A stretch of 64,000 bases of DNA from DATKQD01 sp050695655 (GCA_050695655.1 JBOGTU010000005.1:21053-85052), one strand, 5' to 3'. Shown: positions 8,212-17,627, counted from the first letter of the stretch. Made by a program: numbers and translations. The notes: generated from the letters alone by a model not told the origin.

Positions 8212-10158
8212 TCAGTTCGCCGGGATCACCCGTTCACTGCCCAGCACCGTAACCTGCTGCCCGGCCAGCGTGGGGATACTGGCGCCGTTGCGATAGTCGT
8301 ACACACCCAGCTGCAGCGCGTACGTGCCCGGCTTGGCCGCGCCGGGAATGCGTATGACCCAATCGTCCGGAATCACTTCACCCGGTTGCCACAGGTGCGG
8401 CAGCAATCCCACGCCTTGGCCTGGCCCGTGGTCCCGATCGTGGATCACCTGGCCAGCGGAATCCGCCAGGCGCACGAAGGCCGAGTAATCGAAATCCGGC
8501 CGCGTGAGCACATCCGGCGGCGGGAGGATGCGCAGCGTGCGCAACGCGTTCGGCGGAGCATCCCGCAGCACCAGAGGATACGACGGCACTGTGTAGGACG
8601 ACGCCCAGAAGAGCCGCAGCCGCAGCGTGCCACCGGCCGGCACCTGGGCGGGGCCGGCACGATTCCAGCCAACCAGCTCCATGGCGTGCTCGAAGACTAC
8701 CGCTTGCGGGTGCTGCACGCCGGCTGACGCGGCGTCGCCATAGACCGCTGCCGTTGCGCCGAAGCTGTGCGCCACCGCCAGCAGCCCTGCCCCAACCGTC
8801 ACAGCGGCCAGCCCGCTGGCGCAGGCGCTCGCCACGCGGTTCAGCCCGCGCGGAAGGCTGGCCAAGCCCAGTGCCAGGAACACCGCGCAGGACGTGAGGG
8901 CCGGCAGAATGAAGCGCGCGTGAGCCGTGGCGCCGTCGTCCAACTGCACGCCGTGCCACAGCACCACCGCTGCCAGGCTGCCGGCCAGGGCGAGCGCCAG
9001 CAGGAGCAGCCCGCCGGCTCGCGGCGAAGTGATGAGCTTGCTCGCGTTGAGGCGTGGGTGCCGCGCCAGCCTCAGCAGCAGGCCGAGCAGCGCGAGGGCC
9101 GCCACCGCTTTGAGGGGCAGGTAGAACGCATCCGGCAGCCGAACAATCTCCCAGCCGAAGGAGCCCCAATACGTTTGGAACACCTCTTGCCACACGCCCC
9201 ACGCGTAGCCGGGCGTCAGCTCGTGCAGGGCCATGGGCACATTGGCCGCGTAATGTGCCAGGAAGCCGTCGGCGGCGCTGGGCCGGACGAAGTACCAGCC
9301 GGCGACAGCGGCCACTCCAGCGGCACAGCCAGCCAGCCGCGCAACGCAGCGCCACGCACAGCCAGGCCGCTTCACTGCCCGCTCGCGCAGCGCGAGGATC
9401 AGCGCCGCCACCACTGGCAGCGGCAGCAGCACTGCCGTGTTCGTTTTGGCCAGCAGCGCCAGGCCCAAGCTCGCGCCGACGGCCACAAACCAGCCGGCCA
9501 ATCGCTGCTCGGTGTACAGTACGCGCACCAGCAGCGCCAGCGCCAGGGCTGAGGTGAGAGCGGCGGCGTTGTCGTTATCAATACTGGCGCTGGAGAGGAG
9601 GAACACGGGCGTGAGGCCCGCCAGCAGCGCCGCGAACAGCCCCAGCCTAACTCCCAGCAGGCGCCGCGCCGTGAGCCAGATGAGCGCCAGCGTGAGCGTG
9701 CCCATCATCACGGATACGGCCCGCATGATGTGCGCTCCCAGCACCATGCCGTGATAGGGCCAGGCTTCGGTGAGGGTGTGCACGGCCACCGCGTTTCGGT
9801 TGGGGTGATCCGGCCAGGTGAAGTACGGGTTGCGCACCCAGGATACATTCCGCGTCAGATCGATGCCGGCCACGAACGGTGCTTCGAGCGCGTAGTAGAG
9901 GGGCGGCTGAAACAGCTCGTTGGGCGGCCGGTCCACCAGCGAGGGCAGCAGCTCGCCGCCGCTGGGCAGCGTATGCCGCTCGGCCAGGAACTTGACATAT
10001 TGGAAGTGCTCCGGCTCATCCAGCGCCTCCCACAGCGGATTGATCACGCTGAAGGCCAGGCCCAGCACAAAGAAGCCCGCCAGCAGCAGCGCGGGCAGCG
10101 CGCGTGAGGTCAGCCGAGGCACACGCCAGCGGCAGCCGCGCCACGCACGCTGCTCCAA
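8212..10158 (-). CDS. GT-C-like polytopic membrane protein (DUF2142/GT39-like)
   Basis: Large membrane protein (648 aa) with about ten hydrophobic segments. The first is LPALLLAGFFVLGLAF near residue 20, followed by the acidic loop NPLWEALDEPEHFQYVKFLAE. A loop with tandem acidic residues after the first helix is characteristic of GT-C glycosyltransferases using lipid-linked sugars. The last about 170 residues form a soluble beta-rich extracytoplasmic domain. The gene is last in a minus-strand run with a PTPS-related membrane protein and a VTC protein, 105 bp after the former. A role in cell-surface glycan or glycolipid assembly is plausible; donor and acceptor are not predictable. Family assignment is moderate. 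Confidence 0.7.
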   Translation of the reverse strand: MEQRAWRGCRWRVPRLTSRALPALLLAGFFVLGLAFSVINPLWEALDEPEHFQYVKFLAERHTLPSGGELLPSLVDRPPNELFQPPLYYALEAPFVAGIDLTRNVSWVRNPYFTWPDHPNRNAVAVHTLTEAWPYHGMVLGAHIMRAVSVMMGTLTLALIWLTARRLLGVRLGLFAALLAGLTPVFLLSSASIDNDNAAALTSALALALLVRVLYTEQRLAGWFVAVGASLGLALLAKTNTAVLLPLPVVAALILALRERAVKRPGCAWRCVARLAGCAAGVAAVAGWYFVRPSAADGFLAHYAANVPMALHELTPGYAWGVWQEVFQTYWGSFGWEIVRLPDAFYLPLKAVAALALLGLLLRLARHPRLNASKLITSPRAGGLLLLALALAGSLAAVVLWHGVQLDDGATAHARFILPALTSCAVFLALGLASLPRGLNRVASACASGLAAVTVGAGLLAVAHSFGATAAVYGDAASAGVQHPQAVVFEHAMELVGWNRAGPAQVPAGGTLRLRLFWASSYTVPSYPLVLRDAPPNALRTLRILPPPDVLTRPDFDYSAFVRLADSAGQVIHDRDHGPGQGVGLLPHLWQPGEVIPDDWVIRIPGAAKPGTYALQLGVYDYRNGASIPTLAGQQVTVLGSERVIPAN

Positions 10159-10263
10159 CTGCCTTTCAACACCACCATGCTGTCGGCCTACACTCTAGCC
10201 GCTTTGTGCCGCCGTTTGGACGCCAATAGCATAGCTGCCGGGCGCTGAGAGAAACCGGAACTC

Positions 10264-13200
10264 CTACCCCGAGTGCGCTGCCTTGGCCGTGCTGGTGACG
10301 GCGATTGTGAAATGGTCCTCGGCGCCCATAGGCATCCGTTGACCGGTGGCCTGGTTGTACAGGCCGATCTGAAGCGACACGACACTCGCCGACGGCAGAG
10401 TGAATTCGTCAGTGAGATATTCGCCGGGCAGCCAGCTGGAGGTGGGACGGCCAGCAGTGCCCGGCGGCCGGTCGGATTGCCATATGATGCCGCCCGCGGT
10501 ATCGAGCGCATGCACGAATTCGGTGGCGTCCGCCGCCGGTGTTTGAAGCGCCTGCCACACCAGACGCAGCCGCAATTGCGCGCCATCGCTCTGCAACTGG
10601 TAACCAACCAATCGAGCGACGCCACCGGCGGTCACGTCAGCGGGGGTGAGATTGCCCGGTGGCAGGGTCATCTGCCGGCTAAGCGCATGAACGGTGAGCC
10701 GCAGCGGCAGCGAGAGCCATGCACCCGTGGCCGAAGCTATTAAAACGCGGGCGGGACCAGGTGGAAAGGCTGCTGGAACGGCGCAGGCGACGGGCGTGGT
10801 TGCCAGGGTGCCGGCCGGCCAGCCCTGGCCCACAGCCACCTGGCAGGCGGCCATCGCCCCGGTCGCTGAGGCCAGCCGCAGGCGCACAGTCCGGCCCGCG
10901 GCAGTGTGGCCGGTCGCGTACCAGGTGAGGCGGAGCCTGGCGGCCTCACCCTGCTGGGCCGATGCCGCGGTGGCGGACACCAGCTCAATGCTGGGCAGCC
11001 GCAGCAGCGCGCGAGCTGGCGGAGCCGTGGTGCGCGCCGCGACCTCCAGTTTGCCGGCGGGCAGGCTGGGCCGGTCCGGGTAGGCCAGCAGCAGCCGGTA
11101 TGCACCAGGCGGTGCATCGGCGGGGAGCGGCAGCTCCCGCCGGTCGGTGAAGCTGACGCCACTGCTCCAGAAGGCGCTGGGCGGGATCAATGGGAAAGGT
11201 GCGTCGTTCTGAGCCCACAGGTTCCCGGCAGCGTCCACCAGGTGCAGCGAAGGGTTGGCCGGCTGATGTTTGGCATGAACTGTCCAGGCCAGGTCCACGG
11301 GAATGGCCGCCCCCTGTGTCGCGCTGGCGAAGACACGCACCCGCAGCTCAGGTGTGCCCGGGAGCGAGGGCGCCGGTAGGCTTCCCAGAAAGAGCGCGCC
11401 AATCTGCACGTGCTGAACCAAGGGGTACATGTACATGCGCCGCGCGGACGTGGGCATAAGCAACGAACCGTGGGTGTCGAACAGATCGATCTGCACAAAG
11501 TAGGCATCAAAAGGCATGCCCACGGGCAGGGTGAGGGCGAACTCCTGCTGGCTGCCCGGCCCAGTTGCCTCAGCCCAGGGATGGCCCGAGCTGCCTGCGA
11601 GCACTCGCACAGTGCTGCCGGCTGGCGGTACCGCGCCCCAATGCAGCCGTGCTCGAATGGTCGTCGGCGATACCTGCATAACCTGGGCGCTCGTCAGCTC
11701 GGCCGGCCCGTACTGCACGTTCAGAGGGCGGATGCTCCTCGGAGCTGCGCCCAGCTCTGTCCCCACGCCTACCAGGGCCAGAGGCAGGAGCACCGCGGCC
11801 AATGGCAGGCCGGCCGCCAGTGCGAGCCGGGGCACAGGCTGGCTGGGCCAGCCGAGGATCAGCGTGAGCAGGCAGCACACCAGGCTGAGGGCTAAGGCCA
11901 CCTGGCGAACGAGTGTGCTGCCGAGCCACACCACGACGTGCGACGTTCCGGCTGGGATGGCTACTTGCAGTAAACCGGAGTTGGCTTCGGCAAAGACGCG
12001 GGCCGGCTGCCCGTTGATGGTGGCCTGCCAGCCGGTCCAATACAGCCGCTCCATGCGCACGGTGAACGGCCGTGAGCTTTGTAAGTTGACGGTGTCTCGA
12101 AGGCTCGTGCGCTGCTGATCGACAACGCGGGCAAATGGTGGCAGCTCGCCGGGCAGCACGGCCAGCGGCGAGTGGCCGAGCGCAATGGGCAGAAGCTCTG
12201 GCGACCAGTCCAGTGTGGTTGTCGCTGCCACCGGGAGGAAGTGCCGCAGATAGTCGCCGCCCGATACCCGCTCGTGGGCCAGCGCGTCCGCCAGGGTGAG
12301 GTGTGCCGGCATGTTGAGATAGCGCAGGTTGGTAAGGCCAGCTCCGCCCGCCAGCCCCACGAACAGCACCAACGGGCCGGCTAGCCCGAGCTGCGCCCCC
12401 CGTGGCAAACGAGAGACGCCGGCGCCTACCGTCAGCGCGCCAAAGAAGCCGGCCAGGCTGAGCAGCCTGATGGGCTGCTGAACGAATGCCGCGCCCGGAA
12501 AGATGCTCCACAGCGGCGCCGACCAGTGCGTGTTCAGGAATAGTGCGCTGGCGGTCGCCAGCCCGAACAGGAGCCCGAGTCCACGCGTCCAGCCATCCGA
12601 TCGCCAGGCCAGGGCCAGGCCCGCCATGGCCGCGGCAATGAGTGCCGTTTGCACCAGGCCCATCTGGGCCGGGCCAAAGCGATTGGTGAAGACCACACCG
12701 TTGTAGGCGTGCAGCACGCGACTCGAGACGAGCTCTGTCAGCCGCACGAAATTCTGGCGGTAGTCCTGCCCGGGCTCCGTATGGAAGCGCGTGAGCTGCA
12801 CGCTCGCGGCGTCGGCAAACACCGGCAGCCAGTACACGGCCGACACGCCGAGCCCCAGCACCGCCGCGCCGCAGGCCGCCATGGCTCGTTGAGCCCAGCC
12901 GGCGCGGTAGCGCACAAGCAGCACCAGGCAGTAGGCTGCCAGGAAGGGTGATGCCACCAGAAACGTCACATTATGCGCCAGCAGCAGTCCGCCGTAAGCC
13001 AGGGCCGCGGCCCCGAAGCGCCGCCGGCTGGGCCGCGCGATGAGCCGGTGAAAGGCCCAGAACACCAACGGCAGCAGGGGCAGCGCCAGCGTTTGGCTGA
13101 AGTCACCGCTCTGGTACAGGTTGTACAGCAGGTACGGCGCGTACACGGACAGGGTGCCCGCCACCAACCCCGCGGCCGTGCCGAAGAGTTCGCGGACGTA

Positions 13201-13506
13201 CAGAAAAGTGAACAGCGAGCAGCAGATGACCGCCAGTGCCATGGTCATCTTGAGCGCGGCGAGGGGCGAGGCGCCGGCCAGATGGAACAGCTCCGCCAGG
13301 TAGTCCTGAAGGACGGGGTAAAAGTTGAACATGGGTGAACCGAGGCCCCCATCCGCCACGGGCGCCCAGCGTGGGTAGAGGTTGGTCCAACTGAAGACTG
13401 TGCTCCACTGCAGGAAGAAGTAGAGGTGGTACAGCCCATCGGCGGCGGACCAGAAGCCGGGCTGCATCATGGGGATGGTCGCGGGAATGGCCATTAGGGC
13501 GGCCAA
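10264..13506 (-). CDS. PTPS-related (6-pyruvoyl-tetrahydropterin synthase-related) membrane protein
   Basis: Very large membrane protein of about 1080 aa. The N-terminus carries the signature of the membrane family named after 6-pyruvoyl-tetrahydropterin synthase: DGLYHLYFF then YPRWAPVADGGLGSPMFNFYPVLQDYLAE. A dozen or so transmembrane helices span the first 560 residues. Two or three beta-rich periplasmic modules follow, rich in VRVLAGSSG- and VRLRLAS-like strands. Despite the name these proteins resemble GT-C/YfhO-type glycosyl transfer or glycan-modifying proteins. The first allowed start is TTG at 13506 (ATG at 13494), but the open frame continues upstream as LRRATKLLHTPAAGTA, which looks like the basic N-terminus and start of the first helix. 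The real start may therefore be an unusual codon (for example CTG near 13554) or lie beyond a frameshift. Confidence 0.8.
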   Translation of the reverse strand: MAALMAIPATIPMMQPGFWSAADGLYHLYFFLQWSTVFSWTNLYPRWAPVADGGLGSPMFNFYPVLQDYLAELFHLAGASPLAALKMTMALAVICCSLFTFLYVRELFGTAAGLVAGTLSVYAPYLLYNLYQSGDFSQTLALPLLPLVFWAFHRLIARPSRRRFGAAALAYGGLLLAHNVTFLVASPFLAAYCLVLLVRYRAGWAQRAMAACGAAVLGLGVSAVYWLPVFADAASVQLTRFHTEPGQDYRQNFVRLTELVSSRVLHAYNGVVFTNRFGPAQMGLVQTALIAAAMAGLALAWRSDGWTRGLGLLFGLATASALFLNTHWSAPLWSIFPGAAFVQQPIRLLSLAGFFGALTVGAGVSRLPRGAQLGLAGPLVLFVGLAGGAGLTNLRYLNMPAHLTLADALAHERVSGGDYLRHFLPVAATTTLDWSPELLPIALGHSPLAVLPGELPPFARVVDQQRTSLRDTVNLQSSRPFTVRMERLYWTGWQATINGQPARVFAEANSGLLQVAIPAGTSHVVVWLGSTLVRQVALALSLVCCLLTLILGWPSQPVPRLALAAGLPLAAVLLPLALVGVGTELGAAPRSIRPLNVQYGPAELTSAQVMQVSPTTIRARLHWGAVPPAGSTVRVLAGSSGHPWAEATGPGSQQEFALTLPVGMPFDAYFVQIDLFDTHGSLLMPTSARRMYMYPLVQHVQIGALFLGSLPAPSLPGTPELRVRVFASATQGAAIPVDLAWTVHAKHQPANPSLHLVDAAGNLWAQNDAPFPLIPPSAFWSSGVSFTDRRELPLPADAPPGAYRLLLAYPDRPSLPAGKLEVAARTTAPPARALLRLPSIELVSATAASAQQGEAARLRLTWYATGHTAAGRTVRLRLASATGAMAACQVAVGQGWPAGTLATTPVACAVPAAFPPGPARVLIASATGAWLSLPLRLTVHALSRQMTLPPGNLTPADVTAGGVARLVGYQLQSDGAQLRLRLVWQALQTPAADATEFVHALDTAGGIIWQSDRPPGTAGRPTSSWLPGEYLTDEFTLPSASVVSLQIGLYNQATGQRMPMGAEDHFTIAVTSTAKAAHSG

Positions 13507-13564
13507 CGCGGTTCCAGCCGCTGGGGTGTGAAGGAGCTTGGTGGCTCGCCTCAGGGAAGCGTGC

Positions 13565-14347
13565 TCACTCGGCCGCGCTCCGGCTGGCCGGCCTCGGGCT
13601 TGGCGCGCTCATGTAGCTGCTGGCCCAGGCCGGCAGCGCCAGGCCCCGGGGCGCGGCAAACAGCATGGCCACGCCGTGTGCGTACTTGCAGAAGTCAGCG
13701 AGAGGGGTGAGCGCTGCATCCTCCAGGAGGCCAGCCAGCCAGGCGGGTGGGGCGGCTTGCAGCTTCACCTCCACAATGGGGTGGGGCAAACGGTACGACC
13801 GGCCCCGCCGGCCACCGTCGCACAGCGCCGTCATCAGCACGTGGCTATCCAGGGTGATGCGCAGGCCGGGGCTGACAGCCGCTTCGAAGGCTTGCCGCCG
13901 GTAGCGAACCTGCAGCACGGGGGTCAGCCGCTCCAGCTCCACGGCGGCGCTCGCGGCCGCCAGCAGGGCCTGATAGTCGGCCGGAAGCGCTGCCGGGCGG
14001 CGCAGAAGCTCGCCCCACTGCACCACCACTGGCTGGCGCGGCAGCGCTTCCGCCAGCTCCACGCGCAGCTTGCTGCTCGATCCTTGCGTCGCCTGCTTCA
14101 TCTCGGCGAACACGGGCCGCCGGCCGTTGTAGGCTCGCAGCCGCAGCAGCGTGCGCTGGCTGGGGTCAAGCGCCGCCTGGCGATACAGCGCCAGGTCACG
14201 TGTATCCAGGTACACCGATTCCACACGGTTCGCGAGGGCGCCCGGTGCTTCTTCGTGCAGCGGCAGGTGGGCTGTGATGAGCTCCGCCAGGGCCGGTTGC
14301 AGCCGCGCGGGAAGTGAGAACTTGATGGTTTGCCGGGTGGTGATCAC
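13565..14347 (-). CDS. VTC domain-containing protein (polyphosphate polymerase-like)
   Basis: Member of the VTC/triphosphate-tunnel superfamily (260 aa). Features include KFSLPA near the N-terminus, VESVYLDTRDLALYRQA, RTLLRLRAYNG, VFAEMKQ, LQVRYRRQAFE, RITLDSHV, IVEVKL and FCKYAHGV near the C-terminus. The alternating E-x-K/R-x-R strands and the final S/CKY signature are diagnostic. Eukaryotic Vtc4 polymerises polyphosphate; bacterial single-domain members are often beside membrane or cell-envelope genes and their reaction is mostly uncharacterised. Here it leads a minus-strand run with two GT-C-like membrane proteins, which suggests an envelope role. GTG start, 30 bp from a divergent dehydrogenase gene. 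Confidence 0.85.
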   Translation of the reverse strand: MITTRQTIKFSLPARLQPALAELITAHLPLHEEAPGALANRVESVYLDTRDLALYRQAALDPSQRTLLRLRAYNGRRPVFAEMKQATQGSSSKLRVELAEALPRQPVVVQWGELLRRPAALPADYQALLAAASAAVELERLTPVLQVRYRRQAFEAAVSPGLRITLDSHVLMTALCDGGRRGRSYRLPHPIVEVKLQAAPPAWLAGLLEDAALTPLADFCKYAHGVAMLFAAPRGLALPAWASSYMSAPSPRPASRSAAE

Positions 14348-14364
14348 CTGCGCGGCGGCTCCGA

Positions 14365-14370
14365 TACCAT
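14365..14370 (+). promoter_or_regulatory. -10-like TACCAT before 3-hydroxyacyl-CoA dehydrogenase start
   Basis: TACCAT ends 7 nt before the GTG at 14378, in the 30-bp divergent gap. There is no ribosome binding site, consistent with leaderless initiation. Weak -35. Confidence 0.35.
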
Positions 14371-14377
14371 TATTCCC

Positions 14378-15265
14378 GTGAGTGAAAGTCTACCTAAGCA
14401 CAGGCAAGCGGCAGGCGCCATTGCCTCGGTGGGGGTGGTGGGCTGCGGGCTCATGGGCTCCGGCATTGCTGAAGTTGCCGCCCGCGCGGGGTACCCGGTG
14501 ACGGTGCGCGAGGTGAATGGTGAGCTGCTGGCGCGCGGCCAGGGCCTGGTGCAGAAGAGCCTCGCCACGGCCCTCCAGCGGGGCAAGCTCAGCGCCGAGG
14601 CGTGCGATGCGGCCTGGGCCAAGCTGACCTTCACCACGGACCTGGCCGGCCTGGCCCAGTGCGACCTGGTGATCGAAGCCGCCACGGAGAACCCCAGCAT
14701 CAAAAAGGAGCTGTTCGCCGCGCTGGATGCCGCCTGCCACCCGGCGACCATCCTGGCGAGCAACACCTCATCGATTCCGATTGTCGAGCTGGCGGCCGCC
14801 ACCAAACGGCCGGCGCTGGTGCTGGGACTGCACTTCTTCAACCCCGCACCGGTGATGCAACTGGTTGAGGTGATCCGCACCATTGTGGTGGCCGAGGCCA
14901 CGGTCGATGTGGTGCGCCACTTCGCCGAGGGCCTGGGTAAGACCGCCATTCTGGCCAAAGATCGAGCCGGCTTCATTGTGAACGTGCTGCTGGTCCCCTA
15001 CCTGCTGGATGCCGTCCGCCTGGTGGAGCAGGGCGTAGCTACCAAGGAGGACATCGACCTCGGCATGCGCCTTGGCTGCGGCTACCCCATGGGCCCGCTG
15101 CAATTGCTGGACTTTGTGGGCATCGACACGACGTATTACATCGCCGAAATCATGTTTCAGGAATTTAAGGAGGCCAAGTTTGCGCCTCCGCCTCTGCTCA
15201 AGCAGATGACCATTGCCGGCCTGCATGGCCGCAAAACCGGCCAGGGCTTCTACACCTACCACTGA
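14378..15265 (+). CDS. 3-hydroxyacyl/3-hydroxybutyryl-CoA dehydrogenase
   Basis: NAD-dependent oxidoreductase of beta-oxidation or butanoate metabolism (295 aa). The Rossmann motif GVVGCGLMGSGIAE lies at about residues 18-31. The domain signature continues with EAATENPSIKKELF, ILASNTSSIPI and the catalytic-His strand LGLHFFNPAPVMQLVEVI, then the C-terminal GYPMGPLQLLDFVGIDTTYY. Single-domain length and sequence match HbdA/FadB2-type enzymes. The GTG at 14378 is preferred over a TTG at 14330, which would extend into the divergent VTC gene. The gene is followed by a VOC protein 14 bp downstream with an excellent ribosome binding site. Confidence 0.95.
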   Translation: MSESLPKHRQAAGAIASVGVVGCGLMGSGIAEVAARAGYPVTVREVNGELLARGQGLVQKSLATALQRGKLSAEACDAAWAKLTFTTDLAGLAQCDLVIEAATENPSIKKELFAALDAACHPATILASNTSSIPIVELAAATKRPALVLGLHFFNPAPVMQLVEVIRTIVVAEATVDVVRHFAEGLGKTAILAKDRAGFIVNVLLVPYLLDAVRLVEQGVATKEDIDLGMRLGCGYPMGPLQLLDFVGIDTTYYIAEIMFQEFKEAKFAPPPLLKQMTIAGLHGRKTGQGFYTYH

Positions 15266-15279
15266 AGGAGGAATCCACC

Positions 15280-15738
15280 GTGCTGCACCCTACGGCCATC
15301 GATCACATCGCCCTCAAAGTGACGGACATGGACAAGTCGCTGCACTTCTACCACGACGTCCTGGGGATGGACGTGCTGCACACGTCCGGCCCGCACGCCA
15401 ACGGCGGCCGCTCCGCGACGATCCGCGCCGGCCAGCAGAAGATCGACGTCTTCTACCGGCCTGACTTTGTATCCGCGGACAAGGACAAGCCTGTGGGCAT
15501 GGATCACCTGTGCCTGGAGATCGACAGCACGTCCATGGAGGATGTGCTGGCCTTCCTCAAGCAGCAGCAAGTGGAGATCATGTGGGGGCCGGTGACGCGC
15601 TTCGGCACGACATCGGTGTACGTGTTCGACCCCGATGGGGTGCACGTGGAACTGCGGGCGCACATGGTGATGGAGGGCGCGGAGAAGCCAGCGCTGCCCG
15701 CTGCCGCGCGCGAGCCCGCGCCAACCGGCGGCTCATAG
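15280..15738 (+). CDS. VOC-family glyoxalase/dioxygenase-like protein
   Basis: Single vicinal-oxygen-chelate module of about 130 residues plus a Pro/Ala-rich tail. IDHIALKVTDMDKSLHFYHDVLGM opens the first beta-alpha-beta-beta-beta unit with a metal-ligand His near residue 9. MDHLCLEID gives the second His, and DPDGVHVELR ends with the metal-ligand Glu. The motif set allows a divalent-metal site, so lactoylglutathione lyase, methylmalonyl-CoA epimerase or dioxygenase-like chemistry are all possible. Its position after a hydroxyacyl-CoA dehydrogenase mildly favours a CoA-ester epimerase-type role, but that is inference. AAGGAGG sits 8 nt before the GTG start. Confidence 0.9.
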   Translation: MLHPTAIDHIALKVTDMDKSLHFYHDVLGMDVLHTSGPHANGGRSATIRAGQQKIDVFYRPDFVSADKDKPVGMDHLCLEIDSTSMEDVLAFLKQQQVEIMWGPVTRFGTTSVYVFDPDGVHVELRAHMVMEGAEKPALPAAAREPAPTGGS

Positions 15739-15835
15739 TTCCTCCAGGCCGCGGCAGCCGCGTCCGTGTGGCCCGCGCCGCGGCGGCCTGTACTGGCTCA
15801 TCATCAGCCTGCACCCAGGTGCCGCGGGAGCGAGC

Positions 15836-16423
15836 GTGATTCAGCTCATTCTCTCGACGTTCGGCATCATCTTTGTGGCCGAGCTGGCGGACAAAACGGC
15901 GCTGGCGTCGCTGGTGCTGGCCTCGCGGCTTCCGGCGCGCTCAGTCATCGTAGGCGCGTGGCTGGCCTTTCTCGTGCAGACCGGCGTGGCTGTGGCGGCA
16001 GGGAGCCTGCTTCAGCTTTTGCCGGAGGAGCCGATTCGGCTAGCCGCGGGCGCCAGCTTCCTCATCTTCGCCGCGCTGGCCCTGCGGGAGGGGGGCGACG
16101 ATGGCGAGGATGGCGGCGGGTCGAAAGGCAACGCCGGGCAGCACCGGGCTGCCTGGATCACCAGTTTCCTGGTGGTGTTCGCGGCAGAGTGGGGCGATCT
16201 CACGCAGCTCGCGACGGTGGCCCTGGTGGCCCGCACCGGCAAGCCGCTGGCGGTCGCCATTGGCGCCACCACGGGCGAGTGGGCGGTGGCCCTGCTGGCG
16301 GTGCTGGCTGGCTCCCGCCTGAGCAAGCTGCTCAACCCCAAGCTGCTCAGCCGCGCCAGCGCCGCCCTCTTCGCCGCCATTGGCCTGTTCATCATCATCA
16401 CCACTTTGCTGGGCGGCGGTTAG
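15836..16423 (+). CDS. TMEM165/GDT1 family cation transporter
   Basis: Six-helix membrane protein of 195 aa belonging to UPF0016/GDT1, which transport Mn2+ and/or Ca2+ in exchange for protons. The two inverted halves each carry the family motif: ELADKTAL at residues 16-23 and EWGDLTQL at 118-125. The second motif has Leu in place of the usual basic residue after the Asp. A short Gly/Asp-rich loop (about 86-104) separates the halves. GTG start preceded by GGGAG. The downstream thiolase gene is convergent, 19 bp away. Confidence 0.93.
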   Translation: MIQLILSTFGIIFVAELADKTALASLVLASRLPARSVIVGAWLAFLVQTGVAVAAGSLLQLLPEEPIRLAAGASFLIFAALALREGGDDGEDGGGSKGNAGQHRAAWITSFLVVFAAEWGDLTQLATVALVARTGKPLAVAIGATTGEWAVALLAVLAGSRLSKLLNPKLLSRASAALFAAIGLFIIITTLLGGG

Positions 16424-16442
16424 CCCGCGCGTACAGTCACAG

Positions 16443-17612
16443 TCACAGGCGCTCGACGATCATGGCCATGCCCTGGCCGCCGCCCACGCACATCGTTTCC
16501 AGGCCCACGGTTTGGTTGCGTGCGCGCAGGCCGTTCAGCAACGTGGCCGTGATGCGCGCGCCAGTCATGCCGTAGGGATGCCCAAAGGCAATGGCGCCGC
16601 CAAAGGGATTGAGCTTGTCACCAAACGGATCCAGCCCCAGGCCGCGCGCCGAGGGAATCACCTGCGCGGCAAAGGCCTCGTTCAGTTCCACCAGCTCAAT
16701 GTCATCCATGGTCATGCCCGCCAGGTCCAGCGCACGGCGCGTGGCAGCGATGGGCCCCAGGCCCATGTACTCCGGCTCCAACGCGGATACGGCTGTGGAG
16801 ATGATGCGTGCCAGCGGGCTGATGCCCAGGTCCTTTGCCTTGCTGTTCGACATGACCACCACAGCCGCCGCGCCATCACTGAAAGGGCAGGAGTTGCCGG
16901 CGGTCACGTTGCCACCCTCCCGAAAAGCCGGCTTCAGCGTGGCCAGCACCTCTACCGTCGTCCCCGGGCGAGGGCAGTCGTCCACTCGGTACACGCGGCC
17001 GTCGGGAAGGGGAATGGGAATGATTTCGCCGTCGAAGTGCCCGCCGGCCTGGGCGGCTTCCGCGCGCCCCTGGCTGAGGCAGGCGAAGCGATCCATCTCC
17101 TCACGGGAGATGTGCTCGCGGTCCGCCACGTTCTCGGCGGTCAGCCCCATGGAGATGTAGTAGTCCGCCAGGTGCTCTGGATTGCCGGGGCGCAAGCGGG
17201 GATTGACTGCCTCGGCAACATCCGGCTGGCCCTGGTAGTAGCGGGAGATGCTTTCTACGCCCACACTCAGGAACGCGTCACCCTCGCCGGCCTTGATGGC
17301 GTGCGCGGCCATGCGTGTCGTTTGCAGCGATGACGAGCAGTAGCGGTTCACGGTGGTGCCGGGCGTGTCGAGCCCCGCCAGCAGGCTGATGGCGCGACCC
17401 ATGTTCCAGCCCTGCTCGGCATTGGGCATGGCGCAGCCGCAGATGAGGTCCTCAATGTCGGCGGCCGGGAGCTGGGGCACCCGTTTGAGCACCTCCGTGG
17501 CCACGTACGCGGCCAGATCATCGGGCCGCAGGGCGACTAATGAGCCCTTGCCGGCCCGGCCAATGGGTGAACGCCCCGCGGCGACAATCCAAGCTTCATT
17601 CATGCCGTCCAT
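16443..17612 (-). CDS. acetyl-CoA acyltransferase (thiolase)
   Basis: Thiolase superfamily enzyme (389 aa) that cleaves 3-ketoacyl-CoA with CoA or condenses two acyl-CoAs. The nucleophilic Cys is in VNRYCSSSLQTT. The remaining active-site blocks are NEAFAAQV, GGAIAFGHPYGMTGAR and MCVGGGQGMA, so the Cys-His-Cys set is complete. Length is typical of FadA/PaaJ-type enzymes. It lies close to the hydroxyacyl-CoA dehydrogenase on the opposite strand, suggesting a shared fatty-acid or aromatic degradation role. Start taken at ATG 17612 (MDGMNEAW); ATG 17603 is also possible. The frame stays open to 17957 but that part overlaps the divergent endonuclease gene. Confidence 0.95.
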   Translation of the reverse strand: MDGMNEAWIVAAGRSPIGRAGKGSLVALRPDDLAAYVATEVLKRVPQLPAADIEDLICGCAMPNAEQGWNMGRAISLLAGLDTPGTTVNRYCSSSLQTTRMAAHAIKAGEGDAFLSVGVESISRYYQGQPDVAEAVNPRLRPGNPEHLADYYISMGLTAENVADREHISREEMDRFACLSQGRAEAAQAGGHFDGEIIPIPLPDGRVYRVDDCPRPGTTVEVLATLKPAFREGGNVTAGNSCPFSDGAAAVVVMSNSKAKDLGISPLARIISTAVSALEPEYMGLGPIAATRRALDLAGMTMDDIELVELNEAFAAQVIPSARGLGLDPFGDKLNPFGGAIAFGHPYGMTGARITATLLNGLRARNQTVGLETMCVGGGQGMAMIVERL

Positions 17613-17627
17613 TGTGACGCCTGGGGC

